A DNA stretch of 64,000 bases from DASVRA01 sp036388855 (GTDB taxonomy: Bacteria; Pseudomonadota; Alphaproteobacteria; Caulobacterales; Caulobacteraceae), in the NCBI GenBank assembly GCA_036388855.1, contig DASVRA010000036.1, forward strand, positions 1 to 64,000. The letters run 5' to 3'. The notes below the pieces were generated by a model, which did not search any database, was not told the origin of the DNA, and was given only the letters and a program-made list of their open reading frames with translations. Positions within the stretch are counted from its first letter, which is position 1. Each line of letters opens with the position of its first letter. Both the position numbers and the translations under genes were made by a program. Below, piece by piece: positions 8,945 to 18,237 of this stretch.

Positions 8945-11900
8945 CTATTCCGCCGCGAGGGCCTCGGCCTGGCGCAGATCGACGGAGACCAGTTGGGAGA
9001 CGCCGCGCTCATGCATGGTGACGCCGAACAGGCGGTCCATGCGGCTCATGGTGACGGGGTTGTGGGTGATGGTGATGAAGCGGGTCTCGGTGCGTTTCGC
9101 CATCTCATCCAGCAGGTTGCAGAAGCGGTCCACGTTGGCGTCGTCGAGGGGAGCGTCGACCTCGTCGAGGACACAGATCGGCGCCGGCTGGGCCAGGAAC
9201 ACGCCGAAGATCAGGGCGGTGGCGGTCAGCGCCTGCTCGCCGCCAGACATCAGGCTCATGGTGGCCATGCGCTTGCCGGGGGGGCAGGCGTAGACCTCCA
9301 GCCCCGCCTCCAGCGGGTCGTCGGACTCGACCAGGCGCAGTTCGGCCTGACCGCCGTCGAACAGGGCCTGGAAGAGGGTCTTGAAGTGGCCGTTGATCAC
9401 CTCGAAGGCGGCGAGCAGGCGCTCGCGGCCCTCCAGGTTCAGCTCGTCGATGCCCTGGCGCAGCTTGGCGATGGCGCCGGAAAGGTCCGCCCCTTCGGCT
9501 TTCATCGTGGCCAGGCGTTCGGCGTATTCAGCGGCTTCTTCCTCCGCGCGCAGGTTGACCGCGCCGATGGCCTCGCGGTCGCGTTCGAGCTGATACAGGC
9601 GCGCTTCGATGTTCTGGGCCCCGTGGGCCAGCTTCGCGCCTTCCTCGGCCAGGGTGGCGCCCAGCACGTCGGGCTCCATCCGGGCGCTCTCGCGGATCGC
9701 CAACGCCGTCTCCGCCAGGCGTTCACGGGCGGAGTCGAGGCGGGCGGCCAGGGCGGCGCGCGCCTCCCGCGCCGTGGCGGTTGCCTGATCGGCCTGACGA
9801 GCCTGGCGGTCGGCGGCGGCTCGGGCCGCTTCGGCGCTGCCCATCGCATCGCCGGCGGCGGCGCGGCGGGCCTCGGCGCTCGCCAGTTCGTCGAGCAGCC
9901 GCAGCATCCGCTCCTGCAGCGCCTTGGGCTGCTCGTCGGCGGTGGCGAGGGCGACGACGGTCTGGCCGCGCTCCTTGGCCAGCCCCTCGATGCGTTCGCC
10001 GGCATGGGTGGAGCGGCGGGTCCAGTCGCCGGCGTCGCGCTCCAGCGACTCCAGGCGGCGGGCGCGGGTGTCGCGCTCACGCCGCTCAGCCTCGTAGTCG
10101 GCGCGGGCGGCGGCGGCGGTTTCGCGGGTATGGGCGGCGGCCTCGCGGGCGGCGGCGAGTTCGGGACCGAGATCCTGAGCCGCGGGCGCGGCCGCCGCTT
10201 CCGCCTGGACGCCGCTGAGCGCCTGCTCGGCTTCCGCCAGTTCGCTCATGAACCGGGCGACGGTTTCGTCCAACGACTGGGCGCGGGCGTCGCGGCGGGC
10301 GGCTTCGCGCCCGTGGCGCTCGACCTCGGCGCGGGCGGACCCCACTGCGCGCTCGGCCTCGGGCGGTCCCTTGCGGGCGGCGCGCACCGCGTCTTCCGCC
10401 GCCTTCAGCGCGCGTTGCGCTTCGGCGAGGGCGGCGGCGGCCTTGGCGGCCTCGGGCGCGACGGCGGCGATCTCGGCCTCGAGCTCGGCCAGGCGGGCCT
10501 TTTGGGCGAGGCGGACGGCGGCGGGGCGCGGTGCGTCGGCGCGGGCGACAAAGCCGTCCCAGCGCCACAGGTCGCCTTCGCGGCTGACCAGGCGCATGCC
10601 GGGGCTCAAGCATGCGGCCAGCCGCTCGCCCGCGCTCCGCTCGGCCACGCCGACGAAAGCCAGCCGGGCCGCAAGTTCGGGGGGGGCGCGGACGGCGTCC
10701 GAAAGCGGGCGAACCCCTTGCGGCCACTGTGGGGGATCGGCGTCGGCGCCGCCCCAGTGAGCGGAAGCCTGCCGGTCCAGCGCGGCGTTGAGGTCGTCGC
10801 CCAGCGCCGCGGCCAGCGCGGCTTCGAAGCCCTTGTCGACGCTGACCTTGTCCAGCGCGGGGGCGAAGGCGGCGCCCTTAGGCGCGGCGGTCAGCTCCGC
10901 GAGCCCGCGCGCTTCCGTGCGCAGGCGGCCCAGCCGGTCTTCGGCCTCGCGCGCGGCGCGGCGCGTCTCGGCTTCGCGGCGGGCAGATTCCGCATGGGCG
11001 GCCTCGGCGGCTTCGAGGGCGGAGCGGGCTGCGGCCAGGGCGGCCAAGGCCGCGTCGAAGCCACGCTTGGCCTCGGCGGCGGCGGGGCCTTCGATCGGGC
11101 CCACCGCTTCACGATCAGACTTGGCCAGGTTCAGCGCGCGCTGGGTGCGGCCGACGCGGTTGGCGGCGTCGGTGAGGCGGGCGTTCAGGGCGTCGCGGCG
11201 CGCTTCCTCGGCGGCCGCCTCGCGCGACAGGCGCTCGACCTCGGCGTCGGCGGCGGCCCGGCCGACGTCCGCGGCGCGCCAGGCGGCTTCCAGCTCGGGC
11301 AGGCGTTCGGGGGCGGCGGCGACCTCGGCCCTCAGCCCCTCCAGCTCTCGGTTGATGCGCTCCAGGGCGGCGGCGGCGTCGGCGGTGATCTGCTCCTCGC
11401 GGGCGCGGTCGAGGTCGATGCGCGAGAGGGTCTGCTGGAGGCGGGTGCGCTCGGCGGCGAGGCGTTCGGCCTCGCCCTCCAGCCGGTCCTTCTCCACCGC
11501 GATGCGGTGCAGGATGGCGGCGGCGGCCATTTCTTCGTCGCGCAGCGGGCGGAGCGCCGCTTCGGCGCGGGCGGCTTCCGCGGCGGCGGCGGCGGCGGCG
11601 CGGGCGGTGTCTTCCACGGCGCGGGCGGCTTCGCCGGCCTCCGCCTCCACCCGTTCCAGCACGTCGCGGGCGTCGGCCCAGCGGGCGTAGAGCACCGCGC
11701 CCTGGAGCAGGCGGATCTCGGCGGAGACCTTCTTGTAGCGTTCGGCCTGGCGGGCCTCGCGTTTCAGCCGGGCGGCGGTGGCTTCCAGTTCGCCGATGAG
11801 GTCGTCTAGGCGGGTGAGGTTGGCCTCGGCGGCGCGCAGGCGCAGCTCGGCCTCGTGGCGGCGGCCGTGCAGGCCGGAGACGCCCGCCGCCTCCTCCAGG

Positions 11901-12388
11901 ATCAGGCGGCGGTTCTGGGGCTTGGCCGAAATCAGTTCGCTGATCTGCCCCTGGCGCACCAGCGAGGGCGAGTTGGCGCCGGTGGAGGCGTCGGCGAACA
12001 GCAGCTGCACGTCGCGCGCGCGCACCTCGCGGCCGTTGATGCGGTAGGTGGAGCCGGCGCCGCGGTCGATGCGGCGGCTCACCTCCAGCACGGTGTTGTC
12101 GTTGAAGGCGGGGGGCGCGCGGCGGTCGGTGTTGTCGATGCTCAGCATCACTTCGGCGTGGTTGCGCGAGGGGCGCGTGCCCGAGCCGGCGAAGATCACG
12201 TCGTCCATGCCGCCGGCGCGCATCGCCTTGGCGGAGTTGGCGCCCATCACCCAGCGGAGCGCCTCGAGCAGGTTGGACTTGCCGCAGCCGTTAGGGCCGA
12301 CGATGCCGGTAAGCCCGGGCTCGATGCGGAAGTCGGTCGGTTCGACGAAGGACTTGAAGCCCGTAAGGCGCAGGCGCTGGAAGTGCAC
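8945..12388 (-). CDS. smc: Chromosome partition protein Smc
   Basis: An 1147-residue SMC ATPase that organises and segregates the chromosome with kleisin partners ScpA and ScpB, which are not in this window. The N-terminal head carries the Walker A motif GPNGCGKSNLLEALRW near residue 32 and the expected early conserved segment GGMDDVIFAGSGTRPS. Two long Ala/Glu/Arg-rich coiled-coil arms (roughly 165-490 and 650-980) flank a hinge at about 500-640. The C-terminal head has the signature LMSGGEQALTATALIFG and Walker B ICVLDEVDAPLDDANVDRF. Length and layout match bacterial Smc. The arms are very rich in alanine and produce long antisense reading frames that are not genes. Confidence 0.97.
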   Translation of the reverse strand: MHFQRLRLTGFKSFVEPTDFRIEPGLTGIVGPNGCGKSNLLEALRWVMGANSAKAMRAGGMDDVIFAGSGTRPSRNHAEVMLSIDNTDRRAPPAFNDNTVLEVSRRIDRGAGSTYRINGREVRARDVQLLFADASTGANSPSLVRQGQISELISAKPQNRRLILEEAAGVSGLHGRRHEAELRLRAAEANLTRLDDLIGELEATAARLKREARQAERYKKVSAEIRLLQGAVLYARWADARDVLERVEAEAGEAARAVEDTARAAAAAAAEAARAEAALRPLRDEEMAAAAILHRIAVEKDRLEGEAERLAAERTRLQQTLSRIDLDRAREEQITADAAAALERINRELEGLRAEVAAAPERLPELEAAWRAADVGRAAADAEVERLSREAAAEEARRDALNARLTDAANRVGRTQRALNLAKSDREAVGPIEGPAAAEAKRGFDAALAALAAARSALEAAEAAHAESARREAETRRAAREAEDRLGRLRTEARGLAELTAAPKGAAFAPALDKVSVDKGFEAALAAALGDDLNAALDRQASAHWGGADADPPQWPQGVRPLSDAVRAPPELAARLAFVGVAERSAGERLAACLSPGMRLVSREGDLWRWDGFVARADAPRPAAVRLAQKARLAELEAEIAAVAPEAAKAAAALAEAQRALKAAEDAVRAARKGPPEAERAVGSARAEVERHGREAARRDARAQSLDETVARFMSELAEAEQALSGVQAEAAAAPAAQDLGPELAAAREAAAHTRETAAAARADYEAERRERDTRARRLESLERDAGDWTRRSTHAGERIEGLAKERGQTVVALATADEQPKALQERMLRLLDELASAEARRAAAGDAMGSAEAARAAADRQARQADQATATAREARAALAARLDSARERLAETALAIRESARMEPDVLGATLAEEGAKLAHGAQNIEARLYQLERDREAIGAVNLRAEEEAAEYAERLATMKAEGADLSGAIAKLRQGIDELNLEGRERLLAAFEVINGHFKTLFQALFDGGQAELRLVESDDPLEAGLEVYACPPGKRMATMSLMSGGEQALTATALIFGVFLAQPAPICVLDEVDAPLDDANVDRFCNLLDEMAKRTETRFITITHNPVTMSRMDRLFGVTMHERGVSQLVSVDLRQAEALAAE

Positions 12389-12406
12389 GGGCTTCGAGCG
12401 CCTCCC

Positions 12407-13030
12407 TTACCCGGCCTGGGCCTTGGCGATCATGGCGTCGAGCTGCTCGAGCGTCAGTACGCCAGGATGCTTCTCACCGTTGATGACGAAGGTGGGCGTG
12501 GCCTCGATCTTGTCGCGCTGGGCGGCGCGTTCGACGCGGGCGTTCAGGGCCTTGAGCGAGTCCTCGTTGCGGACACAGGCCTCCATCTGCTGCTCGTTCA
12601 TGCCCATGTTCTGGGCGATGCGCACCAGCGGGCCGCGCAGATCGCCGGTCTGGAAGATTTCCGGCTGCGCCCGGTAGAAGGCGCCCAGCACATCGAAGTA
12701 GCGCTCGCGCGTGCCGCCGCAGCGGGCCAGCAGGAAGCCGGCGGCCGCCACCTGGACGGGCGTGGTCAGGAACTCGCGGAACACGAACTTCACCTTGCCG
12801 GTGTCGATGTATTTCTTCTTGAACGCCTCGAAGGTGTCGCGGTGGAACTCGGCGCAGTGGCTGCACGAGGCCGAGGCGTATTCGACCACCGTCACCTTGG
12901 CGTTGGGATTGCCCAGCACGATCTCATCGCCGAGACCCGAGCCGCCCTTCTGGCCCATGGCCTTGTTGCAGGCGGCGAGGCCCAGAGCGGCGACGCCGGA
13001 CAGGAGCAGTCGGCGGTTGATGTCGCGCAT
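12407..13030 (-). CDS. DsbA-family thiol:disulfide oxidoreductase, probable lipoprotein
   Basis: A 207-residue thioredoxin-fold protein with the active site CSHC at residues 56-59 (ASCSHCAEFHRDTF) and the cis-proline loop EATPTFVINGE near the end. The N-terminus has an Arg-Arg pair, a hydrophobic stretch and LAAC at 18-21, so export and lipid attachment at Cys21 are likely. A good ribosome site (GAGGAG) precedes the ATG at 13030. It should form or shuffle disulfides in secreted proteins. It lies between smc and the DUF721 gene, a grouping I know from other Caulobacterales; the link to smc is positional only. Confidence 0.88.
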   Translation of the reverse strand: MRDINRRLLLSGVAALGLAACNKAMGQKGGSGLGDEIVLGNPNAKVTVVEYASASCSHCAEFHRDTFEAFKKKYIDTGKVKFVFREFLTTPVQVAAAGFLLARCGGTRERYFDVLGAFYRAQPEIFQTGDLRGPLVRIAQNMGMNEQQMEACVRNEDSLKALNARVERAAQRDKIEATPTFVINGEKHPGVLTLEQLDAMIAKAQAG

Positions 13031-13124
13031 GGCGAACTCCTCGAATTGTGAAGGCTAGCGCGATTCTGCGCGCGCGGGTGGATGTTGACGCGGCAGGTTG
13101 CGTGGCCCGCGCGGCGGGATTTTG

Positions 13125-13685
13125 TCAACGCCGCTCGCGCAGCACCTCGCGCCCGAGCCGCAGCAGCGCGCGCTTGAGCGGCCCCTCAGGGGCGGCGGCG
13201 AGGCTCTCGCTCAACCTCGCCTCCTGCGCGGCGTCGAGCGGTCCGCGCGAACGGCGGCGCAGCTTTACCGCCGCCACACGCTGGCCTTCCGACGCGGGCG
13301 GCGGCCGCACCGGTCCCTGGACGATCCGCAGCCGCTCCACCGCGCCTTCGCCCAGGAACAGGTTGACCCGCTGCAGGATCTCCGGCGCCTGGTGCTGGAT
13401 CAGCGCCGCCATCGGCCCCTGCACCTTGACCTCCAGCGATGCCCCCGCGCCGCCCCGGCCCTTGACCAGCTTTACCGGCTCGGTGCGCGCCGCCAGGGTT
13501 TCGCCGGCGACCTCGCGCCAGCGGCTCTTCAGCCCGTCCACGCCCTTGCCGAACCGCGCCTCCAGCGCCCGCACCAGCGGCGTCAGCGCTTTTCCGGCTG
13601 GCGGCGCGGCCCGGTAGGTGGGGCGGGATTTCCGCCGCTGGAGGATGGCGGCGGCTTCGGCAGGATCGGGCAGCGGCCGGGGCAT
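13125..13685 (-). CDS. DUF721 / DciA-family protein
   Basis: A 186-residue basic protein. The region from residue 35 on (LVRALEARFGKGVDGLKSRW, then REVAGETLAARTEPVKL) and the later LEVKVQGPMAALIQHQAPEI segment match the DUF721 pattern. Members called DciA act with the replicative helicase DnaB in bacteria that lack DnaC, so a role in replication initiation is plausible. The first 20 residues (PDPAEAAAILQRRKSRPTYR) form a family-like N-terminal extension. It precedes the DsbA gene by 94 bases on the same strand. A mutY gene, which I would expect next to it in relatives, is not seen. Confidence 0.8.
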   Translation of the reverse strand: MPRPLPDPAEAAAILQRRKSRPTYRAAPPAGKALTPLVRALEARFGKGVDGLKSRWREVAGETLAARTEPVKLVKGRGGAGASLEVKVQGPMAALIQHQAPEILQRVNLFLGEGAVERLRIVQGPVRPPPASEGQRVAAVKLRRRSRGPLDAAQEARLSESLAAAPEGPLKRALLRLGREVLRERR

Positions 13686-13741
13686 GAACGCACTTTAAGC
13701 GGGTTGCGCCGCCTGCACAGGGGGCTTGCGCGCCTCCGAAC

Positions 13742-13771
13742 GCAAAAGAGCCCGGCCGGAGCCGGGCTCTT
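13742..13771 (-). terminator. Rho-independent terminator after the OmpA gene
   Basis: AAGAGCCCGGC (13746-13756) and GCCGGGCTCTT (13761-13771) form a perfect 11-base stem with a 4-base loop. Read on the minus strand, the hairpin is followed by TTTTGCG, the U-run expected for termination. It lies 25 bases after the stop of the OmpA-family gene and 57 bases before the next minus-strand gene, so it ends the porin transcript and insulates the DUF721-dsbA-smc group. Confidence 0.85.
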
Positions 13772-13795
13772 CGCTACTTAAGCTGATCGCCGCGA

Positions 13796-15082
13796 TCAGA
13801 AGTTGACGTTGATCGTCGCGCGGCGGTTCAGCGGCTCTTTCACGCCGTCCGGGGTCGGAACGGCCGGCTCGTTCTCGCCGCGCCAGTCGACCTGCAGGTT
13901 GCCGGCGTTGACGCCCGCGCCCACCAGACCGTCGGCGACGGCCTTGGCCCGGCGCTCGGACAGACGCTGGTTGTAGGTCTGCGAACCCGAGCGGTCGGCG
14001 TGGCCGGTCACGATGATCCGGGTCGCGTTGCCCTGCGAGGCGTAGCTCGCCGCTTCGGAGACCACCGCCTGGGCTTCCGGCGTCAGCACGTACTGATCGA
14101 ACGGGAAGTAGACGATGAACTCGCGCGCCACGAAGGCCGGCGCCGGCGGCGGAGGCGGAGGAGCCTCGGGCGGCGGGGGAGGCGGCGGCGGCGGGGGCGG
14201 AGGAGGCGGCGGCGGGGGCGGCGCTTCCACCGCTCCGAACGAATACCTCAGGCCCACGGTCACCGAGTGGTCGTAGAACGGACGCTCGAACTCGCCCAGC
14301 TGCAGCAGCGGCCCCGGCGGGTTCTGGTCGGTGCGGTAGGCGATCGAGTCGAAGGTCTCCTGCGAGTAGAAGAACCGGTAGGTGAAGTCGATGCTCAGGC
14401 GGTCCGAGATGTCCCAGGCGAAGCCGGCCAGGGCCTGCAGCGCCAGGCTGGCGTCGCCGTTGTCGGCGCGGAACAGCTGGGGCTCGGCGTAGCCGGTCAC
14501 CGGCGGGGTGACCGAACCGATGTTCTGGATGTCGTTGTACTTGCCGCTGGCGCCGATATCGAGGAAGTCGAGACCCACGCCCGCGCCGATGAACGGATGC
14601 AGGGTCCAGCGAGGCGCGATGTCGTAGATGACGTTGAACATCAGCGTCCAGTTGCTGGCGTAGCCGGACGGACGGTTGCACTGGTTGTCCGGGCTGGACG
14701 GGTGGCAGATGGCGGTCGGCTGGTTGTAGTCCGCCGGCGCGCCGGCGGGCGCGGTGGTGCTGCCCTGGATGGTGCGGTTGCCGTGGATGTAGTCGATCGA
14801 GCCGGAGCGGAAGCCGCCTTCGATTTCAGCGCGCCAGTTGGGGCTGAAACGATAGCCGAGGCGGGCGAAGCCCAGCCAGTCTTCTTCCACGCGGAAGCGC
14901 CACTTGGCGGTATAGCCGCTGGGCTTTACGAACTCGGATTCGGCCTGGTTGCTGCGGTCTTGGTGCCAGCCCACGTCGCCGGCCACGTACCAGCCGTCAG
15001 GCAGCAGCTGCGCCCAGGCGGTGGAACCCATCAGCAGGGCGATGGCGGCTCCGGCAAGCGGCGCCAGTTGCTTCGTCTTCAT
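13796..15082 (-). CDS. OmpA-family outer-membrane protein
   Basis: A 428-residue protein with a signal peptide (positive start, hydrophobic core, cleavage near STAWAQ at about residue 24), a beta-barrel of about 245 residues opening with WYVAGDVGWHQDRS, a proline linker and a C-terminal OmpA domain with IIVTGHADRSGSQTYNQRLS, which binds peptidoglycan. It should tie the outer membrane to the cell wall. The linker contains 18 consecutive prolines at about residues 286-303, then EA and a second shorter proline run. AAGGGGG lies 7-13 bases before the ATG at 15082. It is monocistronic, with its own terminator. Exact porin function cannot be told from sequence. Confidence 0.93.
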   Translation of the reverse strand: MKTKQLAPLAGAAIALLMGSTAWAQLLPDGWYVAGDVGWHQDRSNQAESEFVKPSGYTAKWRFRVEEDWLGFARLGYRFSPNWRAEIEGGFRSGSIDYIHGNRTIQGSTTAPAGAPADYNQPTAICHPSSPDNQCNRPSGYASNWTLMFNVIYDIAPRWTLHPFIGAGVGLDFLDIGASGKYNDIQNIGSVTPPVTGYAEPQLFRADNGDASLALQALAGFAWDISDRLSIDFTYRFFYSQETFDSIAYRTDQNPPGPLLQLGEFERPFYDHSVTVGLRYSFGAVEAPPPPPPPPPPPPPPPPPPEAPPPPPPAPAFVAREFIVYFPFDQYVLTPEAQAVVSEAASYASQGNATRIIVTGHADRSGSQTYNQRLSERRAKAVADGLVGAGVNAGNLQVDWRGENEPAVPTPDGVKEPLNRRATINVNF

Positions 15083-15367
15083 GGTCTACCCCCTTCTAGC
15101 AGGCCACAGGAGGCCACGCCTCCGTCACAAGCGCGGCGGCTGAGCCCCTGAAACGGCGCCTTTCGGCCTTGGTTCCGCTGGCGGTCCAAGAAAACGGCGC
15201 AGCTCAGAGACGGCGAAAGAACTTGTGGCTTCAGGGCAACACTCCGCCCTGGGCCACGCTTCAGAACCGCGTTCTAGAGCCGGAATTGCTGTGGGAGCAA
15301 GGCTTTTCGAACTCCCTCCGGCAACTGGCGGCGCGTTGCGGGCGCAGTGTGACCCGTTTCCCCCAGG
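15083..15367. promoter_or_regulatory. Gap upstream of the OmpA gene, with a leader palindrome
   Basis: This 285-base stretch has no convincing gene; a short plus-strand frame at 15169-15390 runs into the next gene and has no ribosome site. It must contain the OmpA promoter, read leftward. GGAGGC (15109-15114) pairs with GCCTCC (15118-15123) about 27 bases before the ATG, and AGGCCAC is repeated directly at 15101 and 15111. These could form a leader hairpin or bind a regulator. I could not assign clear -35 and -10 boxes. Confidence 0.4.
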
Positions 15368-16255
15368 CTAGGCCTTCTGCATCCGCTTGATCGCCTCGGC
15401 GCGGAGCTTCTTTCGCCGGTAGACCTCGGCGTGCTTCACGAAGCCGGCCTTGCGGTCGATGTCGCGGTAGCGCGCCGCCGCAGCCTCGTTCCAGCCGCAG
15501 GCGTGCGGCATCTCCTCCAGCTCACGCGTCAGGGAGGGGCGGAAGTAGCCGAGCTCGATCTCGCGCTCGACGTCGGAGCGGGTGAGCGCGCCCGTCTCGA
15601 TCATCAGCCGCAGCTCGCGCAGCCAGAGCCAGCCGAGGCGGTTGTCGGGGGAGACCCAGGGCTGGGTGTCCATGTCGGTGTAGTGCAGCAGGCGCGTGTC
15701 GGGGTCGTGGTGCTCCAGGCTGTTCCAGGCGAAGGGGACGCCGTAGCGGATCTCGCTCTCGGGCAGGATGCACAACTCGTACATCAGCTGCTCGTAGGTG
15801 TAGCGGCCGTCGAGCCCCGCCACGATCTCGCGCACATCCCAGCGCGCCTTCTCGCAATCGATCAGCATCACCGCCGTCTGCTTGATGCGCTTGGCCGGAG
15901 CGCCGGCCTTGGCGGTCTTCACCACCGTTTCGGGCAGTTCCTCCTGGATGACCACCGTCGCGCCGTCGAACGGCAGGCTCCACAGCTCGGCGATGTCGCG
16001 GAACACCAGCATGTCGGCGTCCAGGTAGATGGCGCGGCCCTGGTAGTGCTTGAGCTCGGGGATGGCGAAGCGGGCGAAGGAGAAGTTGGTGCGCGAGCCC
16101 TGGCGCAGGTCCCTGGGCTCGGGGAGGTCCAGGTCGATAAGGGGGCAGACCCGCACCCGCTCGCCGGTGTGGCGCTGGATGGAATGCTCCAGCACGCCCA
16201 CCGCCAGCAATTGCGAGCGGTCGGTTCCGACGAAGACGTCGATGTAATCCGTCAT
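15368..16255 (-). CDS. GT8-like glycosyltransferase
   Basis: A 295-residue protein, starting at ATG 16255 because the family begins at MTDYIDVFVGTDRSQ; the longer frame to 16420 lies inside the upstream gene. The GT8-like signature is GRAIYLDADMLVFRDIAELW, where DAD is the metal and nucleotide-sugar motif near residue 93. A C-terminal HACGWNEAAAARYRDIDRK segment is present. It looks cytoplasmic, with no membrane helix. It starts 8 bases after the stop of the next gene in the group, so it is co-transcribed with two other glycan genes. Acceptor and sugar are unknown. Similar proteins occur in alphaproteobacterial surface-glycan clusters. Confidence 0.75.
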   Translation of the reverse strand: MTDYIDVFVGTDRSQLLAVGVLEHSIQRHTGERVRVCPLIDLDLPEPRDLRQGSRTNFSFARFAIPELKHYQGRAIYLDADMLVFRDIAELWSLPFDGATVVIQEELPETVVKTAKAGAPAKRIKQTAVMLIDCEKARWDVREIVAGLDGRYTYEQLMYELCILPESEIRYGVPFAWNSLEHHDPDTRLLHYTDMDTQPWVSPDNRLGWLWLRELRLMIETGALTRSDVEREIELGYFRPSLTRELEEMPHACGWNEAAAARYRDIDRKAGFVKHAEVYRRKKLRAEAIKRMQKA

Positions 16256-16263
16256 TCGAGCTC

Positions 16264-18213
16264 TCAGGCGGGGCGGCGGCGAGCATGCCGTTCGGCCAGC
16301 GCGAGCAGATACGACGCGGCGGCCGTCTCCGCCACGCCCGGCAGGCTGGAGCGGGCGACGAACTCGGCCGAACGGCGGGCGGCGTCGGGCGAACGGCCTT
16401 CCCTGGCGAAGGCGATCCAATTCTCTGCCGACTGCAGCATCGGCAGGGGCTCATAGGCCGGCAGGGGCATGCCGTAGGCGGCCACGGCCACGGGCTTGGC
16501 GGCCAAGGCCGCGTCCAGGGCTACGGTGGAGGGGGTGGTGATCACCAGGTCGGCGGCCTCGACCAGGCTGGGCGCGGTGAACGGCTCCCAGAACGGGTCG
16601 CTGGGGTCGGCCAGCACCAGGTTGGCGCTCCACTGGGGGAAGGCCTTCCGGTTGCGCGCGCTCCACATGCCTGCGTGGTGCGGCTTGAGCAGCACGGCCG
16701 TGCGCGGAAAGGCCTGGGCGAACTCGACGCAGTCCTCGAGGAAGCGGCGGCGGAAGGTCTCGTCATAACGGTCCCAGTGGAGGTTCTCGAACACCGCGGC
16801 GACCTGGTCGAACTCGGAGAAGACGGCCTTGACGTCGTTGGTCTTGGCCCGCTGGCGGGGCCGGCCGACGTGGACCAGGCGCGGGCGCACCGCGGCCGGA
16901 GTCCATGCGGGAGTGCGCTCGCGCGGGAACCAGGCGAACACCGCGTCGGATAGGATCTCCGCCTCGCCCGCCGGGCCGGTGAAGGTGATGCCGACGTTCT
17001 CCACCCCGTGCTGAAGGCTGAAGGTGGGGATGCCGCGCTTGCGGGCGCGGGCGAACAGAGCGTGGGCGCGGGCGTGGGCCGGGTCGCTGGTCTCCACCAC
17101 GGTCAGCAGGGCGTCGACGCCGTCGAGGTGCGGGGCCGACCCACGAACCACTTCGCCCCGGCCCACCAGCTCAGGGGCGATGCCGCGGGCGTCGAGTTCG
17201 GCCCCCACGCGCGGGCTGCGCTCCTCCAGCCAGCGGCTGACGATCAGGCGTAGGCGCGCGTCGGGCCGGGCCAGCAGCTCGTCGATCACCGGCAGGGCGA
17301 GGTCAAGGTCCTGCACCAGGTCCATGAACACCGCCACTGTGGGCGGCTGGCGCGGCTTACCGGCAGCGCCGAGCAGCTGTGCGAACAGCCCCCGCCAGGC
17401 TTGGCCCACGGCCGCGGGATCGAATTGTTCGCCGAACTGGAGGTCGGCCAAGGCCAGCGGCAGGCCGTAGCGCTCGGCCTTGCGCCGCCGCCGTACGCGG
17501 GAGCGGCCGACGCCCGAAGGTACGACGCAACGGGCGGAGGCGGTGAGCGCGCCGTGCAGGGCGGCGGGGCCGCTAGCGGCGAAGTCGGCGGCGACGCCCA
17601 TCTGCCGCAGCCATTCGCGCACAGGCGCAGGCGCCACGATCACACGGGGCTCACGGCCGGCGACCGACCAAGCCTCGGCGAGCTGGACCACCTCCTCGCT
17701 GTCGATGAAGTCCGAGGGTTCCGCGAACCAGAGTTCACCGCCTTGCGGGCCGGCCCAGGGCTGGGCCTGCGGGGTGGGAAGGTTGAACCTGGCGGCGGCG
17801 GCGGCCACCTCGGCGAAGCGATCGGCGGGGTCCGGAGCCAGCCAGACCGGCAGGTGCGGACCGAGCCGGGCGCGGAGGTCGCGGCGGGTGACGGCGTTGC
17901 GGGAGACTACAGCGTCGACGCGCGGAGCCAACAACGCCAGTGTCTCGATCAGCCGCGGCGCGGCTTGGAGGGTGGCGCGGTCGGCCTCCACCACCACCAG
18001 CGGCGGCCTGGCGCGGGCCAGGTCGGGAAGCGCGTGCAGGGCGCCGAGCGGCAGCACGGCGATGTCACACTCCGCCGAGGGGGCCTGGGCCGCATGGAGG
18101 AAGCGGCTGCGCCACTCGCCCGACTCCAGCGCCAGCGCGCTCAGGCCCAGACGGCGCAGCTCGCCGGACTGGAGCGGGTCGGCATCGCTGTGGAACCAGG
18201 CGACGACGGGCAC
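16264..18213 (-). CDS. Large GT-B / CDP-glycerol-transferase-like protein
   Basis: A 649-residue protein beginning at GTG 18213. The C-terminal part carries FSLQHGVENVGITFTG near residue 395, AVLLKPHHAGMW and then DLVITTPSTVALDAALAAKP near residue 575, the pattern seen in CDP-glycerol glycerophosphotransferases and related GT-B enzymes that use a histidine-based substrate pocket. The N-terminal 250 residues resemble a second, degenerate GT-B half. There is no signal peptide. It is the middle gene of three on this strand (24 bases after one, 8 before the next). I infer a role in assembling a phosphodiester- or sugar-linked surface polymer; the substrate is not predictable. Confidence 0.65.
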   Translation of the reverse strand: MPVVAWFHSDADPLQSGELRRLGLSALALESGEWRSRFLHAAQAPSAECDIAVLPLGALHALPDLARARPPLVVVEADRATLQAAPRLIETLALLAPRVDAVVSRNAVTRRDLRARLGPHLPVWLAPDPADRFAEVAAAAARFNLPTPQAQPWAGPQGGELWFAEPSDFIDSEEVVQLAEAWSVAGREPRVIVAPAPVREWLRQMGVAADFAASGPAALHGALTASARCVVPSGVGRSRVRRRRKAERYGLPLALADLQFGEQFDPAAVGQAWRGLFAQLLGAAGKPRQPPTVAVFMDLVQDLDLALPVIDELLARPDARLRLIVSRWLEERSPRVGAELDARGIAPELVGRGEVVRGSAPHLDGVDALLTVVETSDPAHARAHALFARARKRGIPTFSLQHGVENVGITFTGPAGEAEILSDAVFAWFPRERTPAWTPAAVRPRLVHVGRPRQRAKTNDVKAVFSEFDQVAAVFENLHWDRYDETFRRRFLEDCVEFAQAFPRTAVLLKPHHAGMWSARNRKAFPQWSANLVLADPSDPFWEPFTAPSLVEAADLVITTPSTVALDAALAAKPVAVAAYGMPLPAYEPLPMLQSAENWIAFAREGRSPDAARRSAEFVARSSLPGVAETAAASYLLALAERHARRRPA

Positions 18214-18237
18214 GCCGTCAGCCCTGCGCGAGGGGGA

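Noticed and set aside
8993..11809. 938-codon plus-strand frame antisense to smc
   Set aside because: The composition is Gly/Ala/Val-rich with no domain; it mirrors the Ala-rich coiled coil of smc and is a GC-bias shadow.
15169..15390. 73-codon plus-strand frame upstream of the OmpA gene
   Set aside because: No ribosome site or conserved-looking segment, and it overlaps the end of the GT8-like gene.
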